NCBI GenBank assembly: GCA_046052345.1
Contig: JBJOMN010000051.1
Location: forward strand, 1-64,000
Length of the DNA: 64,000 nt
Source: Pollutiaquabacter sp046052345
GTDB lineage: Bacteria; Bacteroidota; Bacteroidia; AKYH767-A; 2013-40CM-41-45
Direction of reading: 5' to 3'
In this document: positions 61,065-64,000 of the stretch, piece after piece
How the letters are laid out: the number at the start of each line of letters is the position of its first letter
How positions within the stretch are numbered: position 1 is the first letter of the stretch
Notes under the pieces: model-generated
What the model was told of the DNA's origin: nothing
The model's input: the letters and a program-made list of their open reading frames with translations, nothing else
Databases searched by the model: none
Position numbers and translations under genes: made by a program

Positions 61065-62522
61065 TCAACTCATCCAGTTGGTGCGTGCCTCCGGATTCCA
61101 TTTGGTGGTGATCTTCTTAAGCTTTGTCCAGAATTCGATCGAGGATTTCCCGGTGATATCGCAAGCGCCGAACTTCGACTCGTTCCAGCCCCCGAAGGAG
61201 AACGGCTCGCGCGGAACAGGGACGCCGATGTTCACACCGATCATTCCTGCACTGGCGCGCTCGGCAACATAACGCGCCAATCCCCCGCTCTGCGTGAATA
61301 CGGACGCGGCATTCCCATAGGGATTCGCGTTTTCGATACTGATCGCATCGTCCAGGTTCTTGACGCGCATGATCGAGATGACCGGTCCGAAGATCTCCTC
61401 GCGAGCCACTGACATGTCAGGGGTGACGTAATCGATTACCGTCGGTCCGACGTAATATCCGCCCTCCTTCCCCGCCACGACCGCATTACGTCCGTCCACA
61501 AGGATCTTGGCACCGGCCTTTTCCGCTTGTGCGATATAGTCTTCGATGCGCGCTTTGGCCTGCGCGGAAATGACAGCTCCGAGATTCTTTCCGGGAATGA
61601 CTTTAGCCGCCTCCTCCACAATCTTGTTCACGATATGATCGATGTTGCCGACTCCGACCATGGCTGAGGCCGCCATACAGCGTTGACCGGCACATCCCGA
61701 CATGGAAGCTGTGACATTGCTCGCCGTCATTTCAGGGTGCGCATCCGGCAATACCATCAGGTGATTCTTAGCTCCACCGAGCGCTACGACCCTTTTCAAT
61801 GAAGCGGATGCGCGTTGATAGACGATCTTGGCGACCTTCGTGGATCCGACAAAGGATACCGCATCGATACCGGGATGGTCACAAATGGCTTCCACCATTT
61901 CGCGGTCGCCGTTGACGACGCTGAAGATGCCGTCCGGCAAGCCGGCTTCTTTCAATAGGGCAGCAAGACGCATCGCACTCAACGGAACGATTTCAGAAGG
62001 CTTAAGGATCATCGCGTTACCGAGCACGATGGCATTGGGGATGGTCCAGTTGGGAACCATTGCCGGAAAATTAAACGGAGCAATGGAGGCCACTACACCG
62101 ACAGGGACGTGTTGTGTGACACACTCTACGCCACGACTTACCTCCTGCACTTCACCGGAAATCAATTGCGGCATCGAACAAGCGAACTCGGTCAGCTCGA
62201 TGCTCTTCTCGATTTCAGCTTTCGCTTCATCGATCGTCTTCCCGTTCTCCTCGTGGACCAGATGCGTCAATTCATCGAAATGCTTTTCAAGCAGCTGACG
62301 GTACCGGAAAAAGACCTGTACGCGCTCCTTCACCGGCATCGCAGCCCATGCAGGTGCCGCTTGTCTGGCAGAAGTCACAGCAGCGTCTAGATCCCCCTGA
62401 TTAGACAGCGGGACCTTGGATAACAACGAACCGTCCAGCGGGCTGAACACGTCCATTTTCCGACCACTTGAAGAAGGGACGTTCTTCCCTCCGATATAAT
62501 TCGTCAACTCCGGGTATTTCAT
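61065..62522 (-). CDS. mmsA: CoA-acylating methylmalonate-semialdehyde dehydrogenase
   Basis: Oxidises malonate or methylmalonate semialdehyde with CoA to acetyl-CoA or propionyl-CoA and CO2. The 485-residue protein has family markers IAPFNFPAMVPNWTIPNAI (near 148-166), FVGSTKVAKIVY (near 222-233) and the catalytic cysteine C282 in GCAGQRCMAAS. The C-terminal segment GVNIGVPVPREPFSFGG is typical of the MMSDH/IolA group rather than general aldehyde dehydrogenases. It lies between the transaminase and preA genes, a placement that fits the last steps of pyrimidine breakdown. Valine or inositol catabolism is an alternative use. Confidence 0.93.
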   Translation of the reverse strand: MKYPELTNYIGGKNVPSSSGRKMDVFSPLDGSLLSKVPLSNQGDLDAAVTSARQAAPAWAAMPVKERVQVFFRYRQLLEKHFDELTHLVHEENGKTIDEAKAEIEKSIELTEFACSMPQLISGEVQEVSRGVECVTQHVPVGVVASIAPFNFPAMVPNWTIPNAIVLGNAMILKPSEIVPLSAMRLAALLKEAGLPDGIFSVVNGDREMVEAICDHPGIDAVSFVGSTKVAKIVYQRASASLKRVVALGGAKNHLMVLPDAHPEMTASNVTASMSGCAGQRCMAASAMVGVGNIDHIVNKIVEEAAKVIPGKNLGAVISAQAKARIEDYIAQAEKAGAKILVDGRNAVVAGKEGGYYVGPTVIDYVTPDMSVAREEIFGPVISIMRVKNLDDAISIENANPYGNAASVFTQSGGLARYVAERASAGMIGVNIGVPVPREPFSFGGWNESKFGACDITGKSSIEFWTKLKKITTKWNPEARTNWMS

Positions 62523-62589
62523 GTTCTTCTAAGTAAATCGTTTTGATTCCTGTTACAAATTCCCCTGCTGAAAACACTGACCTCCGGGG

Positions 62590-63858
62590 TCAATGGTCGT
62601 TCAAGGGAAGTCCTCTCCTTTGGAACTCCGTCCAGTTGAGATACTCTTCTCCTTTTCTGTGGACGTCCATGGTGATGCAATTGTCGACGGGGCAGACCAG
62701 CTTGCAAAGATTACATCCGACACACTCCTCCTCTTTCACCGTATATGTGTTATACGGAGTCCCTTGGGTGAGGTTGATGGACTGGTGGGATGTGTCTTCG
62801 CAGGCGATATAGCACAATCCGCAATGGATGCACTTGTCCTGATTGATATTCGCGATGATGTGGTAATTGAGGTCCAGTTCCTCCCATCGGGTGATTTTCG
62901 GTACTGAAAGGCCGACAAAATCCTTCGTCGACTTGTATCCCTTTTCATCCATCCAGTTGCTCAAACCGGAACAGAGGTCGTTGATGATCCGGAAGCCGTA
63001 CTTCATGGCAGCCGTACAGATCTGTACGTTGGATGCACCCAGCAACATGAACTCTGCCGCGTCTTTCCACGTTGTCACGCCGCCGATACCGGAGACCGGG
63101 ACCTTCTTAGTGACATCATCCTGGGAAATCGTCGTGAGGAATTTCAAAGCGATGGGCTTTACGGCAGGACCGCAATATCCGCCGAAGACCGACTGGCCGC
63201 CGACGTTAGGATTGGGCACAAGAGTATCAAGATCGACACCGGTCACCGACTGGATCGTGTTGATCAGTGACAATCCGTTGGATCCGGCCTCTACGACCGC
63301 ACGACCGGTAGGAACCACGGAATGCACGTTCGGTGTGAGCTTGGTGATGACAGGGATCTTAGCCACTTCCATCACCCATTCCACGACCATTTTGGCGATT
63401 TCCGGATCCTGGCCGACCACTGCACCCATGCCTCGTTCCACCATGCCGTGCGGACAGCCGAAATTCAATTCGATGCCGTGCGCGCCGGTGTCTTCCACCT
63501 TCTTCACCATATCGTGCCATGCCTCACGGTAGTTGTCCGCCATCAGGGAGACGACCATCGCGCGGTCGGGGAATTCACGCATCACCTCCCGGATCTCCCG
63601 CAGATTGATGTCCAGCGGACGATCGGAGATGAGTTCGATATTATTGAATCCCATGATCCGATGACCGCCATAGTCCACGGAGGAATAACGGGAGGAGACG
63701 TTCTTCACCTGCGAGCCGAGCGTCTTCCATACCACACCGCCCCAGCCCGCTTCGAAGGCGCGCAGGACATTGATCTTCTTATCCGTCGGCGGCGCTGAAG
63801 CAAGCCAGAAAGGATTGGGAGATTTGATCCCCAGAAATTCCGATTGAAGATTCGCCAT
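62590..63858 (-). CDS. preA: NAD-dependent dihydropyrimidine dehydrogenase subunit PreA
   Basis: PreA is the flavin subunit that reduces uracil and thymine to dihydro forms, working with PreT. The 422-residue protein has an FMN barrel resembling dihydroorotate dehydrogenase (GWGGVVWKTLG near 38-48; GIGGVTTWKDA). It ends with two [4Fe-4S] ferredoxin motifs: C343, C346, C349, C353 and C379, C382, C385, C389. The catalytic cysteine likely lies in the GYCGPAVKP segment. The gene begins 11 bases after the preT stop, with an AAGGAG-like sequence before the ATG, which supports tight operon structure. Confidence 0.95.
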   Translation of the reverse strand: MANLQSEFLGIKSPNPFWLASAPPTDKKINVLRAFEAGWGGVVWKTLGSQVKNVSSRYSSVDYGGHRIMGFNNIELISDRPLDINLREIREVMREFPDRAMVVSLMADNYREAWHDMVKKVEDTGAHGIELNFGCPHGMVERGMGAVVGQDPEIAKMVVEWVMEVAKIPVITKLTPNVHSVVPTGRAVVEAGSNGLSLINTIQSVTGVDLDTLVPNPNVGGQSVFGGYCGPAVKPIALKFLTTISQDDVTKKVPVSGIGGVTTWKDAAEFMLLGASNVQICTAAMKYGFRIINDLCSGLSNWMDEKGYKSTKDFVGLSVPKITRWEELDLNYHIIANINQDKCIHCGLCYIACEDTSHQSINLTQGTPYNTYTVKEEECVGCNLCKLVCPVDNCITMDVHRKGEEYLNWTEFQRRGLPLNDH

Positions 63859-63869
63859 CGATCGTCTCC

Positions 63870-64000
63870 TTATTGATTGTTGATACCTAACTGTTTTAGA
63901 ATAGCGGCAGCTCCGTCTTTGCCCTCTTGCACCGCATTCACCACTTCCTTGCCGCCATTAACGCAATCGCCTCCTGCATAAACACCGGCAACAGTGGTAG
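63870..64000 (-). CDS. preT: dihydropyrimidine dehydrogenase subunit PreT, C-terminal end (partial)
   Basis: Only the last 43 residues lie in the window, and the gene continues beyond position 64000. They read as a flavoprotein C-terminus with the FAD-binding motif VYAGGDCVNGGKEVVNAV, followed by QEGKDGAAAILKQLG. This matches the glutamate-synthase-like NAD(P) oxidoreductase PreT, which feeds electrons from NADH to PreA. Assignment rests on this motif and on the adjacent preA. The complete gene would show two dinucleotide folds and an N-terminal Fe-S domain. Confidence 0.85.
   Translation of the reverse strand, partial: TTVAGVYAGGDCVNGGKEVVNAVQEGKDGAAAILKQLGINNQ

Overview
This window looks like chromosomal DNA of a Bacteroidota bacterium, roughly 50-55% GC, probably a free-living environmental member. 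Several signs agree. Two secreted proteins end in type A and one in type B sorting domains of the type IX secretion system (T9SS), and a PorP/SprF-family protein is encoded beside the type B cargo. There is a MurF-alanine racemase fusion, a long-form IspG, DUF4271 next to hemD, and a ftsX-DUF3098-uppP-truB-queA gene string. Promoter-like elements match the Bacteroidota -7 consensus TAnnTTTG. I saw no phage, transposon, rRNA or CRISPR. The only RNA gene found is a tRNA-Gln. A finer taxonomic placement is not supported by what I can read.

Layout. 1-7.2 kb: tRNA-Gln, a SAM methyltransferase, a large DUF2723 membrane protein (GT-C type), a polysaccharide deacetylase and ispG. This stretch carries unusual intergenic repeats phased in 7-base units, three of them touching stop codons. 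7.2-16.3 kb (minus): a tryptophan 2,3-dioxygenase, a large secreted beta-propeller protein with a T9SS tail, a DUF3108 protein, scpB and leuS. 16.4-20.5 kb (plus): ftsX, DUF3098, uppP, truB, queA. 20.5-25.5 kb: glutamate dehydrogenase, a small membrane protein, recJ and glutaryl-CoA dehydrogenase. 25.6-35.4 kb (plus): an anti-sigma-like membrane protein, DUF4271, hemD, rnpA, yidD, an S41 peptidase, an O-antigen ligase-like protein, meaB, a T9SS type B cargo and PorP/SprF. 35.4-45.1 kb: murF-alr and tdk (minus), a conserved hypothetical and rsmI (plus), hemW, an orphan histidine kinase and an AsmA-like protein (minus). 45.1-55.8 kb (minus): a STELLO-like and a GT2 glycosyltransferase, sodA, a second S41 peptidase with a dCMP deaminase, a TMTC-like TPR membrane protein, a secreted beta-helix T9SS cargo and an outer-membrane barrel. 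56-59.7 kb (plus): a DEAD-box helicase with a structured leader, a PhyH-type dioxygenase and a GH29 alpha-L-fucosidase. 59.7-64 kb (minus): a probable reductive pyrimidine catabolism operon running out of the window.

How the genes fit together. Envelope functions dominate: peptidoglycan precursors (murF-alr, uppP), division (ftsX), surface glycans (deacetylase, ligase-like protein, GT2 and STELLO-like enzymes, two GT-C proteins with helical-repeat tails) and T9SS secretion. Catabolic genes point to use of amino acids (kynA, gcdH, glutamate dehydrogenase), propionate-type metabolism (meaB) and pyrimidines. In the last case PreT/PreA would reduce uracil or thymine, an aminotransferase would convert beta-alanine to malonate semialdehyde, and the CoA-acylating semialdehyde dehydrogenase would give acetyl-CoA or propionyl-CoA. 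The hydrolytic steps are not in the window. No intergenic gap exceeds 300 bases.
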